Shown here in pieces: positions 6,459 to 15,403 of a stretch of DNA of 64,000 nucleotides. The translations under genes were made by a program, and so were the position numbers. The stretch comes from Treponema sp. (GTDB taxonomy: Bacteria > Spirochaetota > Spirochaetia > Treponematales > Treponemataceae): positions 1-64,000 of the forward strand of contig JAILLQ010000024.1 in assembly GCA_024693045.1 (NCBI GenBank), given 5' to 3'. Position 1 is the stretch's first letter; the number at the start of each line of letters is the position of its first letter. A model generated the notes under the pieces. That model made no database searches. It saw only the letters and a program-made list of their open reading frames with translations, and had not been told where the DNA came from.

Positions 6459-7646
6459 ATGAAATCTAAAAAATCAGAAAACTCAGTTATAAAAATTGCT
6501 TTTACAGGAGGCGGTACAGGTGGACATATTTATCCTGGTCTTGCTGTTGCCGATTCTCTTAGAAAACTTGCAGAAGAAAGCGGCCGTAAAGTAGAAATTC
6601 ACTGGATTGGTAATTCAATCGGCATGGATAAAAAGATAGTAGAAAATAATCTTGATGCTAATGCCAGGAAAAGTGCTGATTATTTCTACGGAATTCCTAG
6701 TGGAAAACTTCGTCGTTATCTATCATTTAAAAATTTTTTAGATTTATTTAAAATTTTTGCGGGTTTTATTTCTTCCTTCTTTATTTTGCTTAAAATCAGA
6801 CCTTCTGTTCTTTTTTCAAAGGGTGGTTTTGTTAGTGTACCCCCTTGTATTTCTGCAAGGCTCTTAAAAATTCCTGTATTCACTCATGAATGCGATTTTA
6901 CTCCTGGTCTTGCAACTAGAATTAATAGCCGTTCAGCAAAAAATATCCTTGTATCTTTTGAAGAAACAAAGGAATATTTTTCAGCCTCTGATAAAAAAAA
7001 GGTTATTGTTACAGGAAATCCAGTTCGACCAGTTTTTTATTCTGCCAGTGTGGAAAAGGGGCTTTCTTTTTTGGGAATTAAAAATAAGGAAAAGCCTATT
7101 CTTTTGGTTCAGGGAGGAAGTTTAGGTGCCCGTCAAATAAATACTCTGGTTCAGGAAAATATTGAATGGCTTTGCAAAAACTTCATTGTGGTTCATCAGA
7201 CAGGCAGTAAAAATACAGACCAAAGTCAGTTTTCTTCTCTTTCTGATGAAATTAAGGAAAATTATAAACCCTATCCCTTTATTTACAGTGAAATGCCGGA
7301 TGTTATTGCCGCCAGTGATATCGTCTTAAGCCGTGCAGGTTCAAATTCTCTATGGGAATGTTCTGTCCTTGCAAAGCCAATGATTTTAATTCCTCTTACT
7401 GGAAACGGTACTCGAGGAGATCAGGAAGATAATGCTGATTTTTTTGATAAGGCAAATGCTGCAATAGTTTTAAAAAGGGAAACTGCGACAGCTGAAAAAT
7501 TGAGAGATGCTTTGAATCAGCTTTTGCAGGAAAGCTTAAGAAAAGAATTTTCTGAAAATTCAAAGAAACTTTCAGGCCAGGGCTTTCCAGCTGAAAAAAT
7601 TGCCCGTTTACTTTTACAAAATATATTCACGGAGGAAAGTAAATAG
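6459..7646 (+). CDS. murG: UDP-N-acetylglucosamine--lipid II transferase MurG
   Basis: This GT28 glycosyltransferase adds GlcNAc from UDP-GlcNAc to lipid I on the inner face of the membrane, giving lipid II for peptidoglycan. The glycine-rich donor loop GGGTGGHIYPGLAVA is near residues 17-31 and the C-terminal nucleotide-binding region contains SRAGSNSLWE and the GNGTRGDQEDNA loop. About 395 aa, slightly long for the family because of a short N-terminal tail. I prefer the ATG at 6459 over a TTG at 6450. It opens a tight run with cvpA, holB and a two-component pair, with overlapping or near-overlapping ends. Confidence 0.95.
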   Translation: MKSKKSENSVIKIAFTGGGTGGHIYPGLAVADSLRKLAEESGRKVEIHWIGNSIGMDKKIVENNLDANARKSADYFYGIPSGKLRRYLSFKNFLDLFKIFAGFISSFFILLKIRPSVLFSKGGFVSVPPCISARLLKIPVFTHECDFTPGLATRINSRSAKNILVSFEETKEYFSASDKKKVIVTGNPVRPVFYSASVEKGLSFLGIKNKEKPILLVQGGSLGARQINTLVQENIEWLCKNFIVVHQTGSKNTDQSQFSSLSDEIKENYKPYPFIYSEMPDVIAASDIVLSRAGSNSLWECSVLAKPMILIPLTGNGTRGDQEDNADFFDKANAAIVLKRETATAEKLRDALNQLLQESLRKEFSENSKKLSGQGFPAEKIARLLLQNIFTEESK

Positions 7647-8122
7647 TGAATTTTTCGCCCCTTGATTTAATATTCATTTTGATAATAGTATTTTTTACTC
7701 TTTCAGCTTTGATTCGTGGTTTTATCAATGAAGTTTTTGGAAAGGTTTCTGTAGTTCTTTCTATAGGGGCTGCTATTTTCTTTTCACCTAAATTTGAAGT
7801 CTATGTTCAGCAGTCACTTCAGAATCCTATTTTGTCAAAAGCAATTTCTTTTATTCTTATTTTTATAGTTTTCTTTTTGGCAATAAAAATTCTTCAGAGC
7901 ATTTTATCAAAAATTTTTAGTTGTTCTATATTAAAAAGTTTAGATAGAGTTTTAGGATTTGCACTTGGGCTTATCGAAGGCCTTATCGTTGTAGCCTTTA
8001 TTGTTATTATCTTTGACCGTCAGCCTTGGTTTGACCTTTCGGCTATAACAAAGGACAGTGTAATCTATGAAATATTGAATTTTTCTCAGGATGAGATTGA
8101 AAATCTGGGGGCTCTTTCTTAA
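7646..8122 (+). CDS. cvpA: CvpA-family membrane protein
   Basis: 158 aa with four hydrophobic segments and the family features LSALIRGFINEVFGK near the N-terminus and FALGLIEGLIVVAF near residues 105-120. CvpA proteins sit in the inner membrane; they were named for colicin V production and are linked to envelope homeostasis, without a firm biochemical role. The GTG start overlaps the murG stop by one base and follows a GGAGG ribosome binding site. The stop TAA overlaps the next ATG, so translation is coupled through the operon. Confidence 0.88.
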   Translation: MNFSPLDLIFILIIVFFTLSALIRGFINEVFGKVSVVLSIGAAIFFSPKFEVYVQQSLQNPILSKAISFILIFIVFFLAIKILQSILSKIFSCSILKSLDRVLGFALGLIEGLIVVAFIVIIFDRQPWFDLSAITKDSVIYEILNFSQDEIENLGALS

Positions 8123-9351
8123 TGTTTGACAATCTTTTACACCAGAAGGCAAAAAATCAACTTATTCACGATATACAGACTGGAAGCTTACCTGGAGCTA
8201 TACTTTTTAGCGGGGACACTGCTTCTGGAAAATTGACGGCAGCTTTAGAGACTGCAAGGATTCTTTCCTGTACTGGAAAGCAAAAAGGTTTTTGGCAATG
8301 TGAATGTTCATCTTGTATGCAGCATAAGGCTCTGCTTTCTCAGAATCTTTTACTTTTAGGTTCAAGAGATTGCGGTCCTGAAATTTCAGCTGCCTCACGA
8401 ACTCTTATTAATGCTGTGTATAACAATGCCCGTTATCTTACAGCCTGCCGCTACCTTTTTGTTCGCAGCGTACGCAAATTAACTTTACGTTTTAATCCGA
8501 TTCTCTGGCAAGGTGATGACAAGATTTCAAAAATCGCGGCCATTACAAGTGAAATCGATGAAGAACTTGAACCCCTTGATTTTCCTTATGAACTACCACC
8601 TGTTGATAAACTGGAAAAATCCTGTGCAAAAATTATAGAACTGTGTAAAAAACTGGAAAATTCCTTTCTATACAATTCTATTCCAATTTCACAGATTCGA
8701 AATGTAAGTATATGGGCACATCTAAAATCTATTGAAGGAAAGAAAACTGTTATTATTGAAAATGCCGATAGAATGCTCGAAAGTGTAAGAAATGCTCTTT
8801 TGAAAATTCTTGAAGAACCTCCTGCTGATACAGTTTTTATTCTTACTACTTCTAGACGAAATGCGGTGATGCCAACTATTTTAAGCCGTGTACGAACTTA
8901 TTCTTTTACAAAAAGAACATCAGAAGAAGAAAAAGAAGTTATAAGCCGAATTTTTCACGATGAAGGCTTCCAAGGTTCTTTAGATGATTTCATGCTTCAA
9001 TTCTTGCCTGTAAGTCCTGAAGAAATAAGGAAATCTGCAGAGGCTTACATCAAAGGAATTTTATCTTCAGATTTGCCTGAAATTTCTTCTATAGTAAAGA
9101 CTTGTTCTTCTTTTGACCCTATTGTTATCTTTAAGATTTTTCTTTCTGGAATTCAGGATTCATGTAAAAAATTGCTTTCTCATCCAGCAGGAGCTCAGGC
9201 TGCCTTTGAACTTTCTCAGGCTTTGAAAACGACCTGGAATAATGTTACTGTCTTTAACCAGTCTGTACAGGCTTCTCTTGAAGTTCTTGAAAGGGATATA
9301 GCAAAAATTAATAAAATTCATGGGAATATATTAAAATGGGCAGTTATGTAA
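8122..9351 (+). CDS. holB: DNA polymerase III delta-prime subunit (clamp-loader AAA+ protein)
   Basis: 409 aa. Seen: a Walker-A-like loop SGDTASGK at residues 30-37, a cysteine cluster near 50-67 (CTG...CECSSC) like the zinc module of clamp-loader subunits, the segment IIENADRMLESVRNALLKILEEPP and the sensor SRVRTYSFT. Clamp-loader AAA+ subunits open the sliding clamp on primed DNA. It is longer than Escherichia coli delta-prime, mainly by an insert between the zinc region and the IENADRM segment (residues about 120-200). It could also be a gamma/tau-type paralogue, but the diverged P-loop favours delta-prime. ATG overlaps the cvpA stop. Confidence 0.85.
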   Translation: MFDNLLHQKAKNQLIHDIQTGSLPGAILFSGDTASGKLTAALETARILSCTGKQKGFWQCECSSCMQHKALLSQNLLLLGSRDCGPEISAASRTLINAVYNNARYLTACRYLFVRSVRKLTLRFNPILWQGDDKISKIAAITSEIDEELEPLDFPYELPPVDKLEKSCAKIIELCKKLENSFLYNSIPISQIRNVSIWAHLKSIEGKKTVIIENADRMLESVRNALLKILEEPPADTVFILTTSRRNAVMPTILSRVRTYSFTKRTSEEEKEVISRIFHDEGFQGSLDDFMLQFLPVSPEEIRKSAEAYIKGILSSDLPEISSIVKTCSSFDPIVIFKIFLSGIQDSCKKLLSHPAGAQAAFELSQALKTTWNNVTVFNQSVQASLEVLERDIAKINKIHGNILKWAVM

Positions 9352-10562
9352 AGAGAGTCAGTGAAAGGCTTTCACGTCTTTCAGATGAAGAAGTCAGACG
9401 CTTGTTTTTGCGTGTAGCCGGTGAAAATTCAATGTTGGATTCTATCATCGACTCTCTGTCAATCGGCCTTATTATTGTTGACCGCCAGTGGAAAATCCTT
9501 CAGTGTAATAAAGCTGCAAAGCGCTATCTTTTAGCAGGCAGCTATGACGAAGCTCTTTGCGAAAAGGAAAGCGTATGGGATTCCTTGAGTGAAACGGAAA
9601 TTGCTGATTTTTTAAAGGATGCAGCTGAAAAAGATAAATCTAATGTCAGCGAGGACTTTACGACTGCCTGTTCCGATGGTTCTGTCCGCTTTTTAAATGT
9701 TTCTGTAACTTCCTTTGTTCATCAGACAGAAATCAGCGGAAATATTATAAAGATTGAAGATGTTACACAAAAAAAGAATCAGGATGTTCTTTTGCACCGT
9801 ATGGAAAATATGGCAGGTCTTACTAATCTAGCCGCCGGTATGGCTCATGAAATAAAAAATCCACTTGGTGCTATTTCAATTCATATACAATTGATTCAAC
9901 GGGCATTAAAAAAAGCTAGGGACGAGAATAAGGATTTGCCTGATAAAAAATTCCTGGAAGACCACCTTGATGTTGTAAATCAGGAAATTGATGGGCTAAA
10001 CCACTTGGTAATGGATTTTCTCTTTGCAGTTCGTCCTGTTAATGCAAATCTTACTCTTTCTTCTCCTGATAAAATTATTCAGAATATAGTAGATTTTTTT
10101 ACCCCTGAATTTAACCGCTACCATGTTCAGGTGGAATGTGATTTACATGGAGATGAAAAACGCATTTTGATAGATGAAAAGCTTTTCCGTGAAGTTTTAG
10201 TCAATATCGCTCAAAATGCCTTTAGTGCCATAAAAAGCCGTTATGAAATTTGTTCAAAGGAAAATGTTTCTGAAGATTCTTTTATGCCTGGAAAAATTTA
10301 TTTGAGTTCAAAGATTTCTGAAGATAAATTTTATGTTAAAATTGGTGACAATGGAAGTGGTATGGACGAAGAAACCTTGAACCGAATCTTTGAACCATAT
10401 TTTACAACTAAAGCAAATGGTACTGGTCTTGGTATGACTATGGCCTATAAAATTATAAAAGAGTTTTCAGGCGATATTCAGGTCAAGAGTAAAAAGGGGG
10501 AAGGAAGTGAATTTACGATTGTTCTTCCTGTTCCTCAAACTGATAAAAAATTGATTGAATAA
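9336..10562 (+). CDS. PAS-domain sensor histidine kinase, NtrB/AtoS type
   Basis: 408 aa, cytoplasmic (no membrane segment). An N-terminal helical part is followed by a PAS domain (about residues 30-145, SLSIGLIIVDRQWKILQCN), the phosphoacceptor helix with His171 in GMAHEIKNPLG, and a HATPase_c domain with N-box NIAQNAFSAI, GDNGSGMDEE and GTGLGMTMA. It should autophosphorylate and pass phosphate to the regulator encoded 17 bases downstream. Start overlaps the end of holB by 16 bases. The PAS ligand is unknown. Treponema pallidum has a comparable AtoS/AtoC pair near murG, as I recall. Confidence 0.92.
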   Translation: MGSYVKRVSERLSRLSDEEVRRLFLRVAGENSMLDSIIDSLSIGLIIVDRQWKILQCNKAAKRYLLAGSYDEALCEKESVWDSLSETEIADFLKDAAEKDKSNVSEDFTTACSDGSVRFLNVSVTSFVHQTEISGNIIKIEDVTQKKNQDVLLHRMENMAGLTNLAAGMAHEIKNPLGAISIHIQLIQRALKKARDENKDLPDKKFLEDHLDVVNQEIDGLNHLVMDFLFAVRPVNANLTLSSPDKIIQNIVDFFTPEFNRYHVQVECDLHGDEKRILIDEKLFREVLVNIAQNAFSAIKSRYEICSKENVSEDSFMPGKIYLSSKISEDKFYVKIGDNGSGMDEETLNRIFEPYFTTKANGTGLGMTMAYKIIKEFSGDIQVKSKKGEGSEFTIVLPVPQTDKKLIE

Positions 10563-10578
10563 ATAATTGGAGGTAGGA

Positions 10579-11913
10579 ATGAAATTTACGATTCTTGTAA
10601 TTGATGATGAAGAAAATATTAGAAATGGTTTAGCTGCAAATTTCGAAATGGAAGATTACAACGTAAAAACTGCTTCCAATGGAAAAGACGGACTAGCTTT
10701 AATAGCAAAAGGCGACATAGACCTGGTAATCACTGATTTGAGAATGGATGGTATCAGTGGTGAAGAAGTCTTACGCAAGGTTACTGTAGAAAATCCAGGA
10801 GTTCCTGTAATTGTTCTTACCGGTCACGGTTCAATAGATGCTGCTGTTAATGCAATGCGTGATGGTGCATATGATTTTCTTACCAAGCCACTAAATCTGG
10901 ATGAGTTGAACCTTATTGTAAGAAGAGCGCTTGCGGCCCGGGAACTTTCATTAAAACATACTCTTCTTCAAAAAGAACTTGATGGGGTTCAGGGCAGCCA
11001 GGGGCAGATGATTGGCAAAAGTGCCAGGATGCAGAAGCTTTATGAGCTTATAAAAAAAGTTGCACCATCAAAAGCTAGTGTTTTGATTACTGGTGAAACT
11101 GGGGTTGGAAAAGAACTTGTTGCTCGCTCCATACATAATCTGAGTCCTAGAGCTTCTAAAGAAATGATAGTGGTAAACTGTTCTGCTTTGAGTGAAAGTC
11201 TTCTTGAAAGTGAACTTTTTGGTCATGAAAAAGGTGCTTTTACAGGTGCCGATTATTTAAAAAAAGGTCGTTTTGAGTTAGCTCATGGCAGTACGATTTT
11301 TCTTGATGAAATTGGAGAAATCAATGCAGCAACTCAAGTAAAACTTTTGAGAGTTCTTCAGGAAAAAAAGTTTGAAAGAGTAGGTGGTCAGGAAACTATA
11401 GAAGTCGATGTTCGAGTTGTGGCAGCAACTAACCGTAATCTTGAAGAAGAAGTAAAGGCTGGTCGCTTTCGTGAAGATTTGTTTTACCGCCTGAATGTTG
11501 TTCATCTTGAAGTTCCTCCTCTTAGGGAAAGAAAGGATGATATTCCTCTTTTGCTCGATGCTTTTATTAAAGAATTTTCGAAGGAAAACGGTCGTGATAT
11601 TAAAATTGATGCAAAAGCCAAGGCTGCTTTGTTAAAGTATGATTGGCCTGGAAATATCCGACAGCTCAGGCACTGCATAGAGGGTGCAAGTGTGATGTGC
11701 TCCGATGGGGAAATTCGAATTGAAGATTTAGGAGCTGATATAGGAAACGCCAGCCAGGAAGAATCAATTATGCTTCCTCTTGGAATTAGCCTTGAAGAAG
11801 CCGAAAAGATTATCATAGAACAGAATCTTGCGGCAAATAAGGGTAACAAATCAAAGACGGCAGAAATATTAGGAATAGAAAGAAAAACTCTTTCAAGAAA
11901 ACTAGGTGAATAA
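10579..11913 (+). CDS. Sigma-54-dependent response regulator, NtrC/AtoC type
   Basis: 444 aa: receiver domain (about 1-120, phosphoacceptor Asp53 in VITDLRMDG), AAA+ domain (Walker A GETGVGKE at 172, sigma54-contact loop GAFTGA at 219-224, arginine-rich sensor near RLNVVHLEVPPLRERKDD) and a Fis-type HTH at the C-terminus (KSKTAEILGIERKTLSRK). It should be phosphorylated by the kinase encoded just upstream and open promoters held by RpoN. The ATG at 10579 has GGAGGTAGG directly before it; a TTG at 10567 lies inside that site and is rejected. No obvious -24/-12 promoter was noticed in the window, so the targets are elsewhere. Confidence 0.95.
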   Translation: MKFTILVIDDEENIRNGLAANFEMEDYNVKTASNGKDGLALIAKGDIDLVITDLRMDGISGEEVLRKVTVENPGVPVIVLTGHGSIDAAVNAMRDGAYDFLTKPLNLDELNLIVRRALAARELSLKHTLLQKELDGVQGSQGQMIGKSARMQKLYELIKKVAPSKASVLITGETGVGKELVARSIHNLSPRASKEMIVVNCSALSESLLESELFGHEKGAFTGADYLKKGRFELAHGSTIFLDEIGEINAATQVKLLRVLQEKKFERVGGQETIEVDVRVVAATNRNLEEEVKAGRFREDLFYRLNVVHLEVPPLRERKDDIPLLLDAFIKEFSKENGRDIKIDAKAKAALLKYDWPGNIRQLRHCIEGASVMCSDGEIRIEDLGADIGNASQEESIMLPLGISLEEAEKIIIEQNLAANKGNKSKTAEILGIERKTLSRKLGE

Positions 11914-11915
11914 AT

Positions 11916-12245
11916 TCATTCTTTTATGAGATTTCGATAGGCTTCGACAATTATACGGGTTTTTTCTGCAGCTGTTTTTTGCATTTCCGGATAATTGGGA
12001 ATATTATCTGGATGGTATTTTTTTAGAAGTTTTCGGTATGAAGATTTGACTTGCTCCAAAGATGCATTTTTATCTAGATTAAGTTTAGAAAGCCATTTTA
12101 AATCCTTTTCTTCCCAAAGTTTTTCTAAGATTTCATTTTCAATTTTATTTTCATCTGGCTTTTTCTTTGTCTTTTTTCTCTTCAAATTTTCGGGGTTATC
12201 TATAGCTTCCCGTAATAGATCCCCCAATTTGTCGTACTGGTTCAT
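11916..12245 (-). CDS. Short J-domain protein
   Basis: 109 aa with a lysine-rich N-terminal half and a C-terminal J domain: helix II/III signature VKSSYRKLLKKYHPDNI, with the HPD tripeptide that stimulates DnaK ATPase, then AAEKTRIIVEAYRNLI. It lacks the Gly/Phe and zinc regions of full DnaJ, so it is a specialised co-chaperone that would bring DnaK to a particular client. It begins two bases after the stop of glgC and is probably co-transcribed with it. Its stop lies two bases from that of the convergent response-regulator gene. Confidence 0.85.
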   Translation of the reverse strand: MNQYDKLGDLLREAIDNPENLKRKKTKKKPDENKIENEILEKLWEEKDLKWLSKLNLDKNASLEQVKSSYRKLLKKYHPDNIPNYPEMQKTAAEKTRIIVEAYRNLIKE

Positions 12246-12247
12246 AG

Positions 12248-13549
12248 TTAAATTACAGTTCCGTCAGGAATAATTGCTCCTTTTCTGATTACAATTATTC
12301 CATCAGATGCATAAAAGCAGCCATGGTCTCCGTTTTCGTATTGTCTTCCGTCAACATTGATTCTTACATAATTTCCGATATGGGCATTCTTGTCTATTAT
12401 GCATTTAACTATACTGCAGTTTCTTCCTATTCCGAGTCTTGGAATTCCTCTTGCATCGTCTAGTTTTTTATCTTTCTTGTTTTCGTAATAGTCTGCACCC
12501 ATCATAATAACGCCTTCCAGGTAGCAGCCGTTTTCTATAAAAGAACGAACACCGATGATTGAGCGGTTTAATATACTGTCAGTAATAACGCAACCTTCAC
12601 TGGTTAGTGTTGCAAAAATAGACGCCTTGTTGATTTTTGACGGAGGCAGGTTTCTCATATGTGTATAGATAGGTTCATCCTCGTCGTAAAAGTTAAAGGC
12701 TGGATCAATGTCTGTAAGTTGAATATTAGAATCGTAGAAAGAACGAATTGTTCCAATGTCTTCCCAGTAGCCGTCAAAAATGTAGGAATTCATGATGTGG
12801 CTTCCGATAGCATTAGGAATGATTTCTTTTCCAAAATCTTTTGAATTAGAATTGTTTAGCAATTCTTCAAGGGCATCGGCATTAAAAATGTAAATACCCA
12901 TTGAAGCTAAATATTCTTTTTCTGGGTTGCCAGGAAGACTTGCTTGAATTATCTGAGGCATTTTCCAGTCGCTGATATCTAAATCAGGTCCTGGCTTTTC
13001 CATAAAATCTATTATGCGGTTTGTGTCGTCAATTTTCATGATGCCGTAACGGCTGGCAGCTTGTCGGCTTACAGTTGTCGTTGCAATAGAAATACCTGCT
13101 CCAGATTGTAAATGACTTTCCATGAAAGCTCTTAAATCCATGCGGTAGAGCTGGTCACCGGAAAGAATTATGTAATGAGTAGGATTTTGAGCTTTAAAGT
13201 GGCTCATACTTTTTCTAACGCTGTCTGCTGTTCCCTCATAAAAGCTGTCGTTTTCAAGAGTTTGTTCAGCGGCAAGAATTTCTACGAATCCACCTGAAAA
13301 ACGGTCAAAATTATAGGAATTTGCAATGTGCATATGAAGGGATGTTGAATTGTACTGAGTCAAAAGGTAGATTTTTTTATAACCCGAGTTAATACAGTTT
13401 GAAATTGGAATATCAACTAAACGATATTTTCCTCCAAAAGAAACAGCTGGTTTTGCTCTTTCTTTTGTAAGTGGATATAATCTTGTTCCTTTTCCACCAC
13501 CTAAAATAAGACATACGACCCTTGGTTTACTTCTCTCTACAAAATCCAT
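12248..13549 (-). CDS. glgC: Glucose-1-phosphate adenylyltransferase (ADP-glucose synthase)
   Basis: 433 aa. Makes ADP-glucose from ATP and glucose 1-phosphate, the donor for glycogen synthesis. Seen: N-terminal nucleotidyltransferase motif GGGKGTRLYPLTKERAKPAV, the substrate motif YRLVDIPISNCINSG, IILSGDQLYRMD and a C-terminal left-handed beta-helix (repeats such as GCVITDSILNRSIIGVRSF). Length is usual for the family. glgA is in the same window at 45.7 kb, not adjacent. The gene has a -10 box only six bases before its ATG and no ribosome binding site, so the mRNA is probably leaderless. The J-domain gene follows in the same direction. Confidence 0.96.
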   Translation of the reverse strand: MDFVERSKPRVVCLILGGGKGTRLYPLTKERAKPAVSFGGKYRLVDIPISNCINSGYKKIYLLTQYNSTSLHMHIANSYNFDRFSGGFVEILAAEQTLENDSFYEGTADSVRKSMSHFKAQNPTHYIILSGDQLYRMDLRAFMESHLQSGAGISIATTTVSRQAASRYGIMKIDDTNRIIDFMEKPGPDLDISDWKMPQIIQASLPGNPEKEYLASMGIYIFNADALEELLNNSNSKDFGKEIIPNAIGSHIMNSYIFDGYWEDIGTIRSFYDSNIQLTDIDPAFNFYDEDEPIYTHMRNLPPSKINKASIFATLTSEGCVITDSILNRSIIGVRSFIENGCYLEGVIMMGADYYENKKDKKLDDARGIPRLGIGRNCSIVKCIIDKNAHIGNYVRINVDGRQYENGDHGCFYASDGIIVIRKGAIIPDGTVI

Positions 13550-13561
13550 ATATACATTATA
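13547..13561 (-). promoter_or_regulatory. -10 box of glgC, leaderless arrangement
   Basis: On the minus strand TATAAT (13561-13556) is followed by six bases and the ATG (13549-13547). The -35 region is weak (TTTAAA at 17 bases). No Shine-Dalgarno sequence exists between them. Confidence 0.5.
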
Positions 13562-13617
13562 AACTCACTTGCTCTTTTTTTAAACAGTAAAAAATAATGT
13601 TCATCTAAAATTCAATC

Positions 13618-13644
13618 TAAACCTTCTTTTTTAGTTTCCGATAA
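13618..13644 (+). promoter_or_regulatory. Sigma-28 (FliA-type) promoter of flgF-flgG
   Basis: TAAACCTT at 13618-13625, an 11-base spacer and TCCGATAA at 13637-13644, very close to the enterobacterial flagellar consensus TAAAGTTT-N11-GCCGATAA. It lies 60 bases before flgF, whose ATG also has a GGGGGTAA ribosome binding site. Confidence 0.8.
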
Positions 13645-13704
13645 TAATAATGAACAATTTATTGTGGTGGGAAGCAGATATTTCTGCAAAACCGGGGGTA
13701 AATA

Positions 13705-14505
13705 ATGATTAGAGGCTGGTATACCGGCGCAAGTGGAATGAACGCTCAGCAGAACAGACTTGATGCAATTTCTAACAATCTTGCAAATGTTGATACTGCT
13801 GGTTACAAAAAAGATGTAACTGTAAGTAAAAATTTTTCAGAACTTCTTTTAAGACGTACAAATTTTGATGGAGTTTACAAAACTCCTTTTGGTTCTGCCG
13901 ATGCAGCTCCAGTTATTGGAAAACTGGGACTTGGGGTTGAAACTAACGAAAATTTTACTGATTTTTCACAGGGTTCTTTCAGACAGACAGATTCAAACTG
14001 CGACATTGCCTTTGGTGAAAAAGGTTTTTTCTGTATTGAAACTCCTCTTGGTGAACGATATACACGAGACGGAAACTTTATTTTGGGAAAAGAAGGTCTT
14101 CTTCTTACAAAAGATGGTTACCCGGTTCTTGGTGAAAAGGGCTTTATTCATCTTGAAAATGATCAGTTTACAGTAAATCCTGATGGAATGATTACTGATG
14201 AAGATGGAAATCTTGTAGATAGATTTAAAGTAGTTCGTTTTGATAATGAACGTTATCTGAAGAAAATGGGAAATAATCTTTACAGTACTAATGATATTTC
14301 TGGACCTGCACATATAGCAGAGGGAATGGAAAGACCTAGAATGCTTCAGGGCTATCTTGAAACTTCTAATGTAAATGTTGTTAATGAAATGGTTCAGATG
14401 ATTGAAGTGAACCGTGCTTACGAAGCAAATCAGAAAACAATCACTAGTGAAGACACTATGATGAGTACTTTGTGGAGCAAAACTGCTGTATTCAGCGGAA
14501 GGTAG
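13705..14505 (+). CDS. flgF: Flagellar basal-body rod protein FlgF
   Basis: 266 aa with the N-terminal rod/hook family signature (WYTGASGMNAQQNRLDAISN, then NLANVDTAGYKKD) and the C-terminal signature (YLETSNVNVVNEMVQMIEVN). These two conserved ends pair as coiled coils in the rod. FlgF is a proximal rod protein of the periplasmic flagellar motor. It is distinguished from FlgG by its position first in the pair, its FDGV/FSELLLR region and the more diverged centre. flgG starts 10 bases downstream. Expression is expected to follow the flagellar sigma factor because of the promoter upstream. Confidence 0.92.
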   Translation: MIRGWYTGASGMNAQQNRLDAISNNLANVDTAGYKKDVTVSKNFSELLLRRTNFDGVYKTPFGSADAAPVIGKLGLGVETNENFTDFSQGSFRQTDSNCDIAFGEKGFFCIETPLGERYTRDGNFILGKEGLLLTKDGYPVLGEKGFIHLENDQFTVNPDGMITDEDGNLVDRFKVVRFDNERYLKKMGNNLYSTNDISGPAHIAEGMERPRMLQGYLETSNVNVVNEMVQMIEVNRAYEANQKTITSEDTMMSTLWSKTAVFSGR

Positions 14506-14515
14506 GGGTAAATAA

Positions 14516-15310
14516 ATGGTAAGAAGTTTGTGGACAGCTGCAACTGGTATGAACGGCCAGCAGCAGAATATGGATGCTATTTCAAACAACCTTTCTAATG
14601 TAAATACAACAGGTTTTAAACAGCAGAGAGTAGAATTTGAAGATTTGATTTATCAGAATGTAAAACTTGCCGGTACTCCAGCAACAGAAGATACTGTGAC
14701 TCCTGTTGGAATTCAGCAGGGTGCAGGTGTAAAACTTGCAGCAACACAGAGAATTATGAAGCAGGGAAGTCTTCAGGCAACAGGGGTTGATACAGATGTT
14801 GCAATCGTGGGAGAAGGTTTCTTCCGAGTTCAGAAATATGACGGAAGTTATGCCTACACAAGAGACGGTTCATTCAAAGTTGATATGAACGGTCAGCTTG
14901 TAACTTCTAATGGTAACCGGGTACTTCCTGAAATTATCCTTCCAGAAGGTTATGATGTTTCAACTATGAATATTACACAGACAGGTCGTGTAAGTGTAAA
15001 AATAAACGGTAGTAATGAACCTGTTGAAGTAGGTCAGCTTGAGCTCTTCCGTTTTCCAAACAGTGTAGGTCTTCAGGCTGATGGTGATAACATGTTTATT
15101 GAAACAGCTGCTTCCGGTGAAGCTTTTGGAGGAAGACCTGGTTTCGAAGGTTTTGGTGATACTCGCCATAAATTCCTTGAAATGTCCAATGTTAGCGTTG
15201 TAAATGAAATGGTTCAGATGATTGTTGCCCAGAGAGCCTATGAATTCAATTCGAAGGCAATCCAGACAAGTGATTCAATGCTTCAGACTGCGGTAACTCT
15301 TAAGCGATAA
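14516..15310 (+). CDS. flgG: Flagellar distal rod protein FlgG
   Basis: 264 aa, usual length. N-terminal signature LWTAATGMNGQQQNMDAISN and NLSNVNTTGFKQQRVEFEDL; C-terminal MSNVSVVNEMVQMIVAQRAYE. FlgG polymerises into the distal rod that passes the peptidoglycan layer. Co-transcribed with flgF and closed by a terminator 14 bases after the stop. The flgF-flgG order is standard in spirochaetes. Confidence 0.96.
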   Translation: MVRSLWTAATGMNGQQQNMDAISNNLSNVNTTGFKQQRVEFEDLIYQNVKLAGTPATEDTVTPVGIQQGAGVKLAATQRIMKQGSLQATGVDTDVAIVGEGFFRVQKYDGSYAYTRDGSFKVDMNGQLVTSNGNRVLPEIILPEGYDVSTMNITQTGRVSVKINGSNEPVEVGQLELFRFPNSVGLQADGDNMFIETAASGEAFGGRPGFEGFGDTRHKFLEMSNVSVVNEMVQMIVAQRAYEFNSKAIQTSDSMLQTAVTLKR

Positions 15311-15323
15311 AATATAAATAGTT

Positions 15324-15353
15324 AAGCACCAGTAATTTTCTGGTGCTTTTTTT
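15324..15353 (+). terminator. Terminator after flgG
   Basis: AAGCACCAG and CTGGTGCTT form a nine-base stem with a seven-base loop, followed by a run of seven T broken only later by A. Confidence 0.85.
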
Positions 15354-15358
15354 ATACT

Positions 15359-15384
15359 TAAATTTAATTTTCTGATGCCGATAA
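15359..15384 (+). promoter_or_regulatory. Sigma-28 (FliA-type) promoter of the rod-binding gene
   Basis: GCCGATAA at 15377-15384 is an exact match to the flagellar -10 consensus; TAAA at 15359-15362 is 14 bases upstream (15 in the flgF promoter). It lies between the flgG terminator and the next gene, so that gene is an independent flagellar-class unit. Confidence 0.75.
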
Positions 15385-15403
15385 TAAAATAGAGGTAAAT
15401 GAT

